Positions 26,357 to 35,328 are shown, numbered from the stretch's first letter. The stretch: 64,000 nucleotides of DNA from Sphingobium cyanobacteriorum (GCF_030580935.1 NZ_JAUQOM010000003.1:248001-312000), one strand, 5' to 3'. The notes: generated from the sequence alone by a model not told the origin. Program-made: numbers and translations.

Positions 26357-28624
26357 ATGACTGGCTCGACGACACTCCCCCGGCGGACATCGGCATGGCG
26401 GAGACGCTTGCCGCCTTTCCTGCGCCACGGCCGTCTCGCCGCGCTGGTCGAAAGTGTCACGCTGGCCCTGTTCCTGGTCATGGCGGGGCTGACCTATCGG
26501 CTCCTGTCGGATAATGGCGGTTCCTATGCGCTGCTGACCCCGCCGATCGTCGCGCTGTTGCTGGTCGCCAATCTGGTGCCGGCGATCGCGCTGCTGGTGC
26601 TGCTGGGGCGGCGGGTGGCGAAACGGCGCGCGATCCAGTCCGCGATCGGCAGCGATGGCCAGTTGCACGTCCGGCTCGTCGCGATCTTCTCCATCGTGGC
26701 CAGCGTGCCGATGCTGCTGGTGGTGATCTTCGCGTCGCTCCTGTTCCAATATGGCGTACAATTCTGGTTTTCGGACAGCGCGCGCGGGATGCTGCAAAAT
26801 GCCGGCGATCTGGCGCGCGGCTATTATGACGCCAACCTGCGCGAAGTGGGCGATGAAACCGTCACCATGGCGGGCGATCTGCGCGACTATCTCAACCAGT
26901 CGAAGGTCAACAGCCCGCGCTTTGCCGAAGGCTATATCTATCAGGTCGTGACGCGAAAGCTCAATCGGTCGGCCATCATAGAGGTGGGGAAGGATGGCAT
27001 CGCCCGCACCGCCGCCACGGTCGACCCGGAAAACCGCCCCTCGTCCGAAATGCTCACCGCCGATGTGGTAAAGCGGCTGGCGGCTGGCGAAAATGTCGTG
27101 GTCCAGGCCCGGCCCAAGCAGATCGAGGCGGTGACCTTGCTCTATCCCGGCTCGAAAATCTATCTCTTCGCCACCCGCAACGCGGAAAGCTGGTCTTTCT
27201 CCAATGTCGAGCGCGCGCAGAAGGTGATCGCCGACTATGACCAGTTCGCGGCCCAGTCGCGCGCACTGCAACTGCGTTTCAACATTGCGCTGTTCGTGGG
27301 GTCGCTGCTGCTGGTGGGCATTGCCGTCTATATCGCGCTGGCGGTCGCCGACTGGATGGTCCGCCCGGTCAATGAACTGGTCACGGCGGCGCGGCGGATC
27401 ACGGCGGGCGACCTGTCCGCGCGCGTCAGCAGCCCCCAGAGCCGCGACGAGATCGGCACGCTCGCTTCCGCCTTCAACCGCATGACACAGCGGCTGGAGG
27501 CGCAGACCGGCGCGCTGGTCGCCGCCAACAGCCAGCTTGACGAACGGCGCGCCTTTATCGAGGCGATCCTGTCCGGCGTCAGCGCGGGCGTGCTGTCGGT
27601 CGATCTTCAGGGCGTGATCCTGCTGCTCAATCGATCGGCCGCCGCGATCCTGGTGGAGGAGGGGGACGACCCCGTGGGCCGCCCGCTGGCCGACATATCG
27701 CCCGAACTCGCCGAACTTCTCCTGTCGCAGGAGGATGCCGGCATCGTTCAGGTGCGCGCCCATGGCGACCTGCGCACCCTGGCGGTCAAGGTCGCGCAGG
27801 ACGCATCGCGCCACATCTTGACCTTTGACGATATCACGCAGCAATTGTCCGATCAGCGCCGCGCCGCCTGGTCCGATGTCGCGCGCCGCATCGCGCATGA
27901 GATCAAGAACCCGCTGACCCCGATCCAGCTTGCCGCCGAACGGCTCCAGCGCCGCTATGCCGGGGAAGTGACGAGCGACAAGGCGACCTTCACCCGCCTG
28001 ACCGGCACGATCGTGCGTCAGGTCGGCGACCTGCGCCGCATCGTCGACGAATTTTCCTCCTTCGCGCGTATGCCAAAGCCGGTGTTCCGGCGTGAGGCGA
28101 TTGGCGACATTGCCCGCCATGCCCTGTTCCTGCACGAAGTCGCCCATCCCGATATCCGCTTCGAATATCAGGCCGACACGCCCGACCTGGACCTGGTGTG
28201 TGACCGGCGGCAATTGGGGCAGGCATTGACGAACATTGTCAAAAATGCGGTGGAATCCATTGAACAAAAACCCATATCCGACGATGGAAACCCGCACGGC
28301 CATGTCCGCATGGCGCTGGCGCAGGAAGGGGGCGATGTCATCATCACGGTGCGCGATGACGGTATCGGCCTGCCGCCTGAGCGCGACCGGATACTGGAAC
28401 CCTATATGACGACGCGGACCAAGGGGACGGGTCTGGGGCTGGCCATCGTCAAGAAGATTGTCGAGGAGCATCTGGGAGAAATCCGCTTCGACGATGCGGA
28501 AGGGGGCGGCGCGCGCGTGACCCTGCGGTTCGCCGCAGGGGCGCTGGACAAGTTGGAAGAGGGGCAGGTCATCGCCATGCCCCAGGGCAAATTGACGGGA
28601 AAAGTGACGGCCAATGGCGCTTGA
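26357..28624 (+). CDS. ntrY: Nitrogen regulation sensor kinase NtrY
   Basis: 755-residue membrane kinase. Hydrophobic helices near residues 33-55, 60-85 and 105-125 and another near 310-335 bracket an extracytoplasmic segment. HAMP, PAS, H-box RRIAHEIKNPLTP (H514) and an ATPase domain follow. NtrYX works beside NtrBC and in several alphaproteobacteria also responds to redox state. The ATG at 26357 was chosen; the frame opens at 26318 but adds no conserved sequence. Overlaps ntrX by 11 bp. Confidence 0.94.
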   Translation: MTGSTTLPRRTSAWRRRLPPFLRHGRLAALVESVTLALFLVMAGLTYRLLSDNGGSYALLTPPIVALLLVANLVPAIALLVLLGRRVAKRRAIQSAIGSDGQLHVRLVAIFSIVASVPMLLVVIFASLLFQYGVQFWFSDSARGMLQNAGDLARGYYDANLREVGDETVTMAGDLRDYLNQSKVNSPRFAEGYIYQVVTRKLNRSAIIEVGKDGIARTAATVDPENRPSSEMLTADVVKRLAAGENVVVQARPKQIEAVTLLYPGSKIYLFATRNAESWSFSNVERAQKVIADYDQFAAQSRALQLRFNIALFVGSLLLVGIAVYIALAVADWMVRPVNELVTAARRITAGDLSARVSSPQSRDEIGTLASAFNRMTQRLEAQTGALVAANSQLDERRAFIEAILSGVSAGVLSVDLQGVILLLNRSAAAILVEEGDDPVGRPLADISPELAELLLSQEDAGIVQVRAHGDLRTLAVKVAQDASRHILTFDDITQQLSDQRRAAWSDVARRIAHEIKNPLTPIQLAAERLQRRYAGEVTSDKATFTRLTGTIVRQVGDLRRIVDEFSSFARMPKPVFRREAIGDIARHALFLHEVAHPDIRFEYQADTPDLDLVCDRRQLGQALTNIVKNAVESIEQKPISDDGNPHGHVRMALAQEGGDVIITVRDDGIGLPPERDRILEPYMTTRTKGTGLGLAIVKKIVEEHLGEIRFDDAEGGGARVTLRFAAGALDKLEEGQVIAMPQGKLTGKVTANGA

Positions 28625-29984
28625 TATTCTGATAGTCGACGATGAAGAGGATATTCGCGATCTGGTCGCGGGTGTCCTTGAGGATGAAGGCTTCACCACC
28701 CGCACCGCCGCGAACAGCGACAGCGCGATCGACGCGCTGGATGCGCGGCGCCCCTCGCTGGTGCTGCTGGACGTGTGGCTGCAAGGCTCGCGCATGGATG
28801 GCCTTGAATTGCTGGAGGAGATCAAGCGGCGCGATCCCAGCGTGCCCGTGCTGATGATTTCGGGCCATGGCAATATCGACACCGCCGTCGCCGCGATCCG
28901 CAAGGGCGCGGCCGACTTCATCGAAAAGCCGTTCGAGGCGGACCGCCTGCTCCACCTCGTATCCCGTGCGACCGAAACGGAGCGGCTGCGGCGCGAAAAT
29001 CAGGTGCTGCGCGCCCGTTTTGGCCAGGATGACGAACTGACCGGCACCTCCGCCTCGATCAACGGCGTGCGCGCCACGATCAAGAAGGTTGCCGGCACCG
29101 GCAGCCGCGTCCTCATTTCAGGGCCGGCGGGCGTTGGCAAGGAAGTCGCCGCACGGATGCTCCATAGCTGGAGCGGCCGCGCCGATTCCCCCTTCATCAT
29201 CGTTGCCGCCGCACGCATGGACCCGGACCGGGTCGAGGACGAATTGTTCGGGGTGGAGGACCCCAGCGGCCTCGTCCGCCCAGGCTTTCTGGAACAGGCG
29301 CATGGCGGCACCCTCTATATCGATGAAATCGCCGACATGCCGATCACGACGCAGGGCAAGATATTGCGCGTCCTGACCGACCAGAGCTTCACCCGCGTCG
29401 GCGGCCAGCGCCAGGTCAAGGTCGATGTCCGCGTCATATCCTCGACCGCGCGCAACCTGACGCACGAGATCGAGGAGCGCCGCTTCCGCGAAGACCTCTT
29501 CTACCGGCTCAATGTCGTGCCGCTTGCCATCCCGCCGCTGTCGGAACGGCGGGACGATATTCCGCCGCTGGTCGAACATTATCTCGCCCGTTTCGCCGCC
29601 GACCGCCGCGTGCCGCCGCCGGAAATCGCCAGTGACGCCATGGCAGCGCTTCAGGCCAATGAATGGCCCGGCAATGTCCGCCAGTTGCGCAACGTCATCG
29701 AACGCACGATGATCCTGGCGCCGGGCGACCGGATCGGCCGGATCGAACTGGACATGCTGCCATCGGAACTGACCAATGGCGGCGGCGGGGAGGGGATGGG
29801 CCAGTCCGCCATCATGGGCGCCCCGTTGCGGGAAGCGCGCGAAAGTTTCGAGCGGGAATATCTGCGTATCCAGATCCGCCGTTTTTCGGGCAATATCTCG
29901 CGCACGGCGACCTTCATCGGGATGGAGCGATCGGCGCTGCACCGCAAGTTGAAGCTGCTCGGCATCACCGAAGGCAAGGATTGA
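28614..29984 (+). CDS. ntrX: Nitrogen regulation response regulator NtrX
   Basis: 456 residues: receiver domain with D53, an AAA+ domain with Walker A GPAGVGKE, and a C-terminal Fis-like helix-turn-helix (NISRTATFIGMERSALHRK). The sigma-54 contact loop is not GAFTGA: the equivalent stretch reads GVEDPSGLVRPG. Loss of this loop is typical of alphaproteobacterial NtrX and predicts regulation without sigma-54 activation. It is 177 bp upstream of hfq. Confidence 0.93.
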   Translation: MALDILIVDDEEDIRDLVAGVLEDEGFTTRTAANSDSAIDALDARRPSLVLLDVWLQGSRMDGLELLEEIKRRDPSVPVLMISGHGNIDTAVAAIRKGAADFIEKPFEADRLLHLVSRATETERLRRENQVLRARFGQDDELTGTSASINGVRATIKKVAGTGSRVLISGPAGVGKEVAARMLHSWSGRADSPFIIVAAARMDPDRVEDELFGVEDPSGLVRPGFLEQAHGGTLYIDEIADMPITTQGKILRVLTDQSFTRVGGQRQVKVDVRVISSTARNLTHEIEERRFREDLFYRLNVVPLAIPPLSERRDDIPPLVEHYLARFAADRRVPPPEIASDAMAALQANEWPGNVRQLRNVIERTMILAPGDRIGRIELDMLPSELTNGGGGEGMGQSAIMGAPLREARESFEREYLRIQIRRFSGNISRTATFIGMERSALHRKLKLLGITEGKD

Positions 29985-30161
29985 AGCCTGCTTTGACAAA
30001 GCCTTGCGGCATCTTGTCAAAATCTTTCTCGGCCATGGACGCCCCTTCGCAATTGCGATAGAACTTGTCTGCTTCCCGATAGGCGGGAACAGGCAAGACA
30101 CCCTGCTTAAGGGTGCGAGAGCGGGTAACGTCCCGCCAAAAATAGTGGACAGGCACAGACC

Positions 30162-30644
30162 ATGGCCGATAAAGTGAACAATCTTCAGGACATTTTCCTG
30201 AACAGCCTGCGCAAGAGCAAGACCCCTGTGACCATGTTCCTGGTCAAGGGCGTGAAGCTGCAAGGCATCATTACCTGGTTCGACAATTTTTCCGTTCTGC
30301 TGCGCCGCGATGGCCAGTCGCAATTGGTGTACAAGCACGCCATTTCCACGGTGATGCCGGCCCAGTCGATGGACCTGACCGACCTGCGCAAGGCCAGCGA
30401 CGGCATCAACAAGTCGAAACTGTTGCAGGAAATCTTCCTCTCCGCCGTCCGCAAATCGGGCAGCCCGGTGACGATGTTCCTCGTGAACGGGGTGATGCTT
30501 CAGGGCGAAATCGCCGCTTTCGACCTGTTCTGCATGTTGCTGGAACGCGACGGCATGGTCCAGCTCGTCTATAAGCACGCCATCTCGACGGTTCAGCCGC
30601 TCCACACGCTCGACCTGAGCGGCGAGAATGAACAGGACGACTGA
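30162..30644 (+). CDS. hfq: Tandem-domain RNA chaperone Hfq
   Basis: 160 residues made of two complete Hfq/Sm domains 80 residues apart: 7-66 ([11 protein letters not shown] to [10 protein letters not shown]) and 87-146 ([11 protein letters not shown] to [10 protein letters not shown]). Both keep the Sm2 motif YKHAIST (Y57/Y137). The copies differ at RNA-face positions: K32 in the first is M112 in the second. E. coli Hfq has one domain (102 residues) and forms a hexamer, so a fused pair would be expected to form a trimer of double domains. Hfq mediates sRNA-mRNA pairing. Upstream of hflX as in many bacteria. Confidence 0.93.
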   Translation: MADKVNNLQDIFLNSLRKSKTPVTMFLVKGVKLQGIITWFDNFSVLLRRDGQSQLVYKHAISTVMPAQSMDLTDLRKASDGINKSKLLQEIFLSAVRKSGSPVTMFLVNGVMLQGEIAAFDLFCMLLERDGMVQLVYKHAISTVQPLHTLDLSGENEQDD

Positions 30645-30659
30645 TCCCGCTTTTCCCGC

Positions 30660-30702
30660 CCTCCGTTCGCCCTCGGCCCGCTTAGGCGCGCGCGAACGGA
30701 GG
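30660..30702 (+). promoter_or_regulatory. 11-bp hairpin sequestering a Shine-Dalgarno upstream of hflX
   Basis: CCTCCGTTCGC (30660-30670) pairs perfectly with GCGAACGGAGG (30692-30702) across a 21-nt loop. The 3' arm contains GGAGG, the ribosome site of the 10-codon ORF at 30709. No T-tract follows, so it looks like a translational switch rather than a terminator. Confidence 0.55.
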
Positions 30703-30708
30703 CGTGGA

Positions 30709-30741
30709 ATGAGTGGACCTATTATCTTCCTGGTGCTTTAA
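30709..30741 (+). CDS. Candidate 10-codon leader peptide of hflX
   Basis: ATG AGT ... TAA encodes MSGPIIFLVL. GGAGG ends 6 nt before the ATG, the best Shine-Dalgarno in this interval, and the stop is 6 nt before the hflX ATG, which has no Shine-Dalgarno of its own. This suggests that hflX translation depends on ribosomes finishing the leader. The SD lies in a hairpin arm. Expression is inferred, not shown; it could also be chance in a short interval. Confidence 0.45.
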   Translation: MSGPIIFLVL

Positions 30742-30747
30742 GCCGCC

Positions 30748-32064
30748 ATGGCCATATTCAACCGCGACTCCGATGATGAAGTGGCGCGTGGCGCGCGCGC
30801 CGTCGTCGTCCATGCCGAAACCCACAATGCCGACCGCCGCGACAGTGACGCCCGGCTGGAGGAAGCCCGCGGCCTGGCGCTTGCCATCGGCATAGACGTG
30901 CGCGCCGCCCAGGCGTTTCGCGTCCGCGACCGCAAGCCCGCCACCCTGTTCGGCAGCGGCCAGGTCGATCAGATCGCGACCCTCGCCCGGCAGGAAGAGG
31001 CCGACCTCATCATCGTCGACAACAGCCTGTCGCCGGTGCAGCAGAGCAATCTGGAAAAGGCGTGCGAGGCCAAGGTCATCGACCGCACCGGCCTGATCCT
31101 CGAAATCTTCGGCGAACGGGCCGCCACCAATGAAGGCCGACTCCAGGTGGAACTGGCCCATCTCGACTATCAGGCCGGTCGCCTCGTGCGCAGTTGGACC
31201 CACCTTGAACGGCAGCGTGGCGGCTTCGGCTTCCTTGGCGGCCCCGGTGAAACCCAGATCGAGGCGGACCGTCGCATGATCCGCGATCGCATGGCGAAAA
31301 TCCGCAAGGAACTGGATCAGGTGACGCGCACCCGCGGCCTGCACCGCGCCCGGCGGCAACGCGCGCCCTGGCCGGTGATCGCGCTGGTGGGCTATACCAA
31401 TGCCGGCAAATCGACCCTGTTCAACCGGATGACCGGCGCCGACGTGATGGCGGAGGATCTGCTCTTCGCCACGCTCGACCCCACCATGCGCCAGATCGCG
31501 CTGCCTGGCCTCGACAAGGCGATCCTGTCCGACACGGTCGGCTTCGTGTCCGATCTGCCGACCCAGCTTATCGCCGCCTTCCGCGCCACGCTGGAGGAGG
31601 TGCTGTCCGCCGACCTCATCGTCCATGTCCGCGACATTGCTCATCCCGACAGCGACGCGCAGCGCGACGATGTGCTCGACGTGCTGGGCGAACTGGATGT
31701 CGTGGGTGAAAATGCGGGCGAGGACGCGCCGCCGATCCTGGAAGCCTGGAACAAGCTCGACCTGCTCGGCGAAGAGGACGCCATGCTCGCCCGCGAACAG
31801 GCGGCGCGTCGCGATGATGTCGTGATCCTGTCGGCGCTGACGGGGGAGGGTGTCGATACCCTCCAGCGCACGATCAGCGACCGGATGACGCGCGGCGCCA
31901 AAGTCTATGGCCTGCGCATCCCGATCGCCGATGGCGCGACCCTCGCCTGGCTGCACGAACATGGCGAAGTGCTCTCCACCACCGTAGAGGGCGAGGAAAC
32001 CCGCGCCGAAGTACGCCTGTCCGACGCTGCCTTCGCCCGTTTCGGCAAGCGCGGCAGGGACTGA
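30748..32064 (+). CDS. hflX: Ribosome-splitting GTPase HflX
   Basis: 438 residues: HflX N-terminal domain with LFGSGQVDQIA, the linker GGFGFLGGPGETQIEADRR-type segment, and a G domain with G1 GYTNAGKST (215-223), DTVGF and NKLD. HflX splits stalled 70S ribosomes under heat or antibiotic stress. It follows hfq by 103 bp, in which a hairpin and a leader ORF are found. Confidence 0.95.
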   Translation: MAIFNRDSDDEVARGARAVVVHAETHNADRRDSDARLEEARGLALAIGIDVRAAQAFRVRDRKPATLFGSGQVDQIATLARQEEADLIIVDNSLSPVQQSNLEKACEAKVIDRTGLILEIFGERAATNEGRLQVELAHLDYQAGRLVRSWTHLERQRGGFGFLGGPGETQIEADRRMIRDRMAKIRKELDQVTRTRGLHRARRQRAPWPVIALVGYTNAGKSTLFNRMTGADVMAEDLLFATLDPTMRQIALPGLDKAILSDTVGFVSDLPTQLIAAFRATLEEVLSADLIVHVRDIAHPDSDAQRDDVLDVLGELDVVGENAGEDAPPILEAWNKLDLLGEEDAMLAREQAARRDDVVILSALTGEGVDTLQRTISDRMTRGAKVYGLRIPIADGATLAWLHEHGEVLSTTVEGEETRAEVRLSDAAFARFGKRGRD

Positions 32065-32153
32065 TTGCTGGCTTCCGGCAGGGAATTTCCCGCATTTTTC
32101 CACGCATTATCGAATATGCTTTCCGCCGCGCTAACCTTTTTCTTCCACCATCC

Positions 32154-32180
32154 TAAAGCCGCCGTCCTTCCGGCCGTCCT
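32154..32180 (+). promoter_or_regulatory. Candidate sigma-28 (FliA-type) promoter of flagellin
   Basis: TAAA (32154-32157), 15 nt, then GCCGTCCT (32173-32180), against the consensus TAAA-N15-GCCGATAA. The -35 and GCCG core match; the last four bases match poorly. It lies 64 bp before the flagellin ATG. Confidence 0.4.
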
Positions 32181-32244
32181 TGGGACATGTCAGGCGGGGC
32201 ATTAACCATTCCCGGCCTTTGGGGACTGAAGGAAAGGGACGTAT

Positions 32245-33081
32245 ATGACTGTCGTGGGGACCAATTCGACTGCGCTGCGCACCGCCAATGCATCGACGGC
32301 GGCCGGGATGATGCTCAGCAGCGCCATGGAGCGCCTGTCCACGGGCAAGCGCATCAACAGCGCCAAGGATGATGCGGCGGGGCTGGGCATCGCGACGATG
32401 ATGACCGCGCAGATCCGTGGCATCACCCAGGGCATCCGCAACGCCAATGATGGCCTGTCGCTGGCGCAGACCGCCGACGGCGCGCTGGGCGAAGTGTCCA
32501 ACATGCTTCAGCGGATGCGCGAACTGACGGTGCAGGCGCTCAACGACACCAACGACACCAATGCCCGTGGCGCGATCAAGACCGAAATGGATCAGCTCGC
32601 GGTGCAGATCAGCGACACGCTGACCAACAGCAGTTTCAATGGCACCAAATTGTTCGACGGGTCCGTTCCCACGGTCACGATCCAGGCTGGCGCCAATGCG
32701 AATGATCAATTGTCGATCGCACTGGGCGACATGCTGGGCGACGCCACGATCACGGCGGTCGCAACCGGCGCGGGGTCGACCGTCGATGTCACCGCAGTCG
32801 GCTTCACCAGCGCGGCGCTCACCGCCTTTGACGACGCGCTCAGCACCATTTCCAGCACGCGCGCCGAAATGGGCGCGATGCAGAACCGGCTGGAATCGGT
32901 GGTCAACAATCTGTCGACCCAGATGCTGAGCCTGACGGACTCGCGCAGCCGGATCGAGGATGCCGATTTCTCGCACGAAACCACGATGCTGGCAAAGGCG
33001 CAGATCATCAGCCAGGCGTCGACCGCGATGCTGGCGCAGGCGAACCAGAGCCAGCAGGGCATCATGAAGCTTATTTCCTAA
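32245..33081 (+). CDS. Flagellin
   Basis: 278 residues containing only the conserved flagellin ends: the N-terminal D0/D1 (LSTGKRINSAKDDAAGLGIA, NDGLSLAQTADGAL, MRELTVQA) and the C-terminal D1/D0 (SRIEDADFSHETTMLAKAQI to QQGIMKLIS). A short low-complexity centre (about 145-190) replaces D2/D3. An AAGGAAAGGGA purine run lies before the ATG. No other flagellar gene is in the window, so it is an isolated flagellin locus. Its last 11 bp overlap the converging mazG. Confidence 0.95.
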   Translation: MTVVGTNSTALRTANASTAAGMMLSSAMERLSTGKRINSAKDDAAGLGIATMMTAQIRGITQGIRNANDGLSLAQTADGALGEVSNMLQRMRELTVQALNDTNDTNARGAIKTEMDQLAVQISDTLTNSSFNGTKLFDGSVPTVTIQAGANANDQLSIALGDMLGDATITAVATGAGSTVDVTAVGFTSAALTAFDDALSTISSTRAEMGAMQNRLESVVNNLSTQMLSLTDSRSRIEDADFSHETTMLAKAQIISQASTAMLAQANQSQQGIMKLIS

Positions 33082-33865
33082 GCGGCTCGGTGGACTTGAC
33101 CTGACGCCACAGCTTTTCCTTGGCGTCGAGCGGCAGGCTGGCGAAGCGATCGCCGGCCTGTTGCTCCATTGCCCGGAACCGCCGGTCGAACTTGGCATTG
33201 GCCTTGCGCAGGGCGACTTCGGGATCGACCTTCAGATGTCGGGCCAGGTTGACCACGGCAAACAGCAGGTCGCCAATCTCTTCCTCGCGCGCATCCTGGC
33301 TTTCGGCCTCGCGCACCTCGTCCAGTTCCTCGGCGATCTTGTCGATCACGCCGACGGTATCGGGCCAGTCGAAGCCGGTGCGCGCGGCCCGCTTCTGCAA
33401 CTTTTCCGCACGCAACAGCGCGGGCAGGGCGATCGCCACACCCGCCAGGGCGCTTGGATCGGGGTCTTTCTCGGCCCGTTCTGCCGCCTTGATGACCTCC
33501 CACTGGGCATGGCCGTCCTCGCGCACGCCATCGCCAAGGACAGGATCGCCAAAGACATGGGGATGCCGCCGGATCATTTTTTCGGTGATCGCGTCCACCA
33601 CGTCCTGCAAGGCGAAATGCCCGGCCTGTTCGGCGATGCGGCTGTGGAACGCCACCTGCAACAACAGGTCGCCCAGTTCGTCGCGCAGCGCCGCCATGTC
33701 CTGGCGTTCGATCGCATCGGCGACCTCATAGGCTTCCTCGATCGTATAGGGGGCGATCGACGCGAAATCCTGTTCTATGTCCCAGGGGCAACCCGTATCA
33801 GGATCGCGCAGCCGCGCCATCACATGGGCAAGCGGCATGATATCGGCGGGGCTGGCATTGGACAT
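33071..33865 (-). CDS. mazG: Nucleoside triphosphate pyrophosphohydrolase MazG
   Basis: 264 residues with two MazG repeats: LRDPDTGCPWDIEQDF and EEAYEVADAI followed by LRDELGDLLLQVAFH, then a second set with EEIGDLLFAVVNLARHL. The enzyme hydrolyses NTPs/dNTPs to monophosphates, with a proposed housecleaning and ppGpp-lowering role. It is preceded by a plausible promoter at 33959-33987. Confidence 0.95.
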   Translation of the reverse strand: MSNASPADIMPLAHVMARLRDPDTGCPWDIEQDFASIAPYTIEEAYEVADAIERQDMAALRDELGDLLLQVAFHSRIAEQAGHFALQDVVDAITEKMIRRHPHVFGDPVLGDGVREDGHAQWEVIKAAERAEKDPDPSALAGVAIALPALLRAEKLQKRAARTGFDWPDTVGVIDKIAEELDEVREAESQDAREEEIGDLLFAVVNLARHLKVDPEVALRKANAKFDRRFRAMEQQAGDRFASLPLDAKEKLWRQVKSTEPLRK

Positions 33866-33958
33866 GGACGAACTCGTGCCGGAATGAAGGAGTGGCCAAA
33901 GCGATAGGGGCTTCCCGCCGGCCTGACCAGAGGCATCAACGCAAGTGCGATAATAAGG

Positions 33959-33987
33959 ATTATGTTAAATACACTATCTCGCGACAA
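33959..33987 (-). promoter_or_regulatory. Candidate promoter of mazG
   Basis: On the minus strand, TTGTCG (33987-33982), 17-nt spacer, CATAAT (33964-33959). The box pair lies about 95 bp before mazG, in an AT-rich island. A 24-bp motif shared with the bkd promoter lies 5 bp upstream of the -35 box. Confidence 0.5.
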
Positions 33988-33992
33988 ACGCG

Positions 33993-34016
33993 TTTAGCTG
34001 TACCACTCGCTGTATC
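33993..34016 (-). repeat. 24-bp dispersed motif, copy 1
   Basis: Identical over 24 bp to 57288-57311. On the + strand it contains the direct repeat GCTGTACC, 4 nt, GCTGTATC (12-bp period); here a third related unit GCTTTATC follows. It lies 10 bp after the MFS stop and just upstream of the mazG promoter. Confidence 0.8.
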
Positions 34017-34026
34017 GCTTTATCGC

Positions 34027-35328
34027 CTAATCCTCCCGGATCAGACTATGTTTCGCGGTGTCGCGCATGCGGACATAGACGATCAGCGATATCCCGATCA
34101 TCACCGTCACATAGACATAAAAGGCTTGCTCCATCCCGGCCTGCTTGAACCACAGCGCCACGAACTCGGCGGTGCCGCCGAACAATGTGTTGGCCAGCGC
34201 ATAAGGCAGCGCCACGCCCAGCGCGCGGATATGCGCGGGAAACAGCTCGGCCTTCACCACCGCATTGATCGACGTATAGCCGGTCACGATCACCAGCCCC
34301 GCCATCACCAGCAGCCCCGCGACCAGCGGGTCTTTCGTCACCGCCAGCGTCGCGAAGATCGGATAGGTGCACAGCACGCCCATGACGCCAAAGCCGATCA
34401 TCAACGGCTTGCGCCCGATCCGATCCGACAGCGCGCCCGCGACCGGCTGCAACAGCATGAACAGGAACAGCGTCATCGCATTGATCTGCGACGCGGCTTC
34501 CCGGCTCAACCCACTGGTATTCACCAGGAATTTCTGCATGTAGATGCTATAGGCATAAAAGGCGATCGTCCCGCCCGCCGTCAGCAGCATCACCGTCAGC
34601 GTTTCGCGCGGATGGCTGGTGATCAGTTCGACAAAGCCCGATTTGGGCGCGCCCGCTGCCTTGGCCACGGCAAAGCTCTGCGTCTCCGCCAGGCCCCGCC
34701 GCAGCCAGAAGACGACGACCGCCAACGCCCCGCCGATGAAAAAGGGTATGCGCCAGCCCCACTCGTCCAGTTGCGCTTCGGTCAGGGTCGCCTGCAACAG
34801 CAACAGCACGCAGATCGCCACCAACTGCCCGGCGATCAGCGTCACATATTGGAAGCTGGAGAAAAAGCCGCGCCGGTTCCTCCCTGCCATTTCCGACAGA
34901 TAGGTCGCGCTCGCCCCATATTCGCCGCCGATCGACAGACCCTGCATCAACCGCGCCAGCACCAGCAGCAGCGGCGCGCCGACCCCGATCGTCTCATAGC
35001 CCGGCGTCACCGCGATCAGCAGCGATCCCGCGCACATCAGCGCAACCGACAGCGTCAGCCCGCTCTTGCGTCCATGGCGATCGGCATAGACGCCCATCAG
35101 CCACGCGCCGATCGGCCGCATCAGGAAACCGACCGCGAAAATCCCCGCCGCGCTCAGCAACTGCGCTGTGCGATCCCCGCTGGGAAAGAAATGCGGCGCG
35201 AAATAGAGGGTGAAGGCAGCATAGGCATACCAGTCATACCATTCGACCAGGTTGCCGGTGGACCCGCCGATAATGGCTTTCAGCCGCTGTCCCTGCGTCG
35301 GCGCGCCCGCATCCGTCACGACCGTCAT
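34027..35328 (-). CDS. MFS metabolite:H+ symporter (alpha-ketoglutarate permease-like)
   Basis: 433 residues with about twelve membrane helices. The N-terminus GGSTGNLVEWYDWYAYAAF and the loop GVYADRHGRKSGL followed by RLMQGLSIGGEYG place it in the MHS family (KgtP, proline/betaine and shikimate porters). The substrate is probably an organic acid, but this cannot be fixed from sequence. The start codon overlaps the stop of the upstream aspartic protease gene (ATGA). Confidence 0.88.
   Translation of the reverse strand: MTVVTDAGAPTQGQRLKAIIGGSTGNLVEWYDWYAYAAFTLYFAPHFFPSGDRTAQLLSAAGIFAVGFLMRPIGAWLMGVYADRHGRKSGLTLSVALMCAGSLLIAVTPGYETIGVGAPLLLVLARLMQGLSIGGEYGASATYLSEMAGRNRRGFFSSFQYVTLIAGQLVAICVLLLLQATLTEAQLDEWGWRIPFFIGGALAVVVFWLRRGLAETQSFAVAKAAGAPKSGFVELITSHPRETLTVMLLTAGGTIAFYAYSIYMQKFLVNTSGLSREAASQINAMTLFLFMLLQPVAGALSDRIGRKPLMIGFGVMGVLCTYPIFATLAVTKDPLVAGLLVMAGLVIVTGYTSINAVVKAELFPAHIRALGVALPYALANTLFGGTAEFVALWFKQAGMEQAFYVYVTVMIGISLIVYVRMRDTAKHSLIRED

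Noticed and set aside
26252..28921. 889-codon minus-strand frame opposite ntrY
   Set aside because: Shadow of ntrY; composition typical of antisense frames, no domain.
29965..30156. 63-codon minus-strand frame between ntrX and hfq
   Set aside because: Overlaps the ntrX end, no Shine-Dalgarno and no family; treated as chance.
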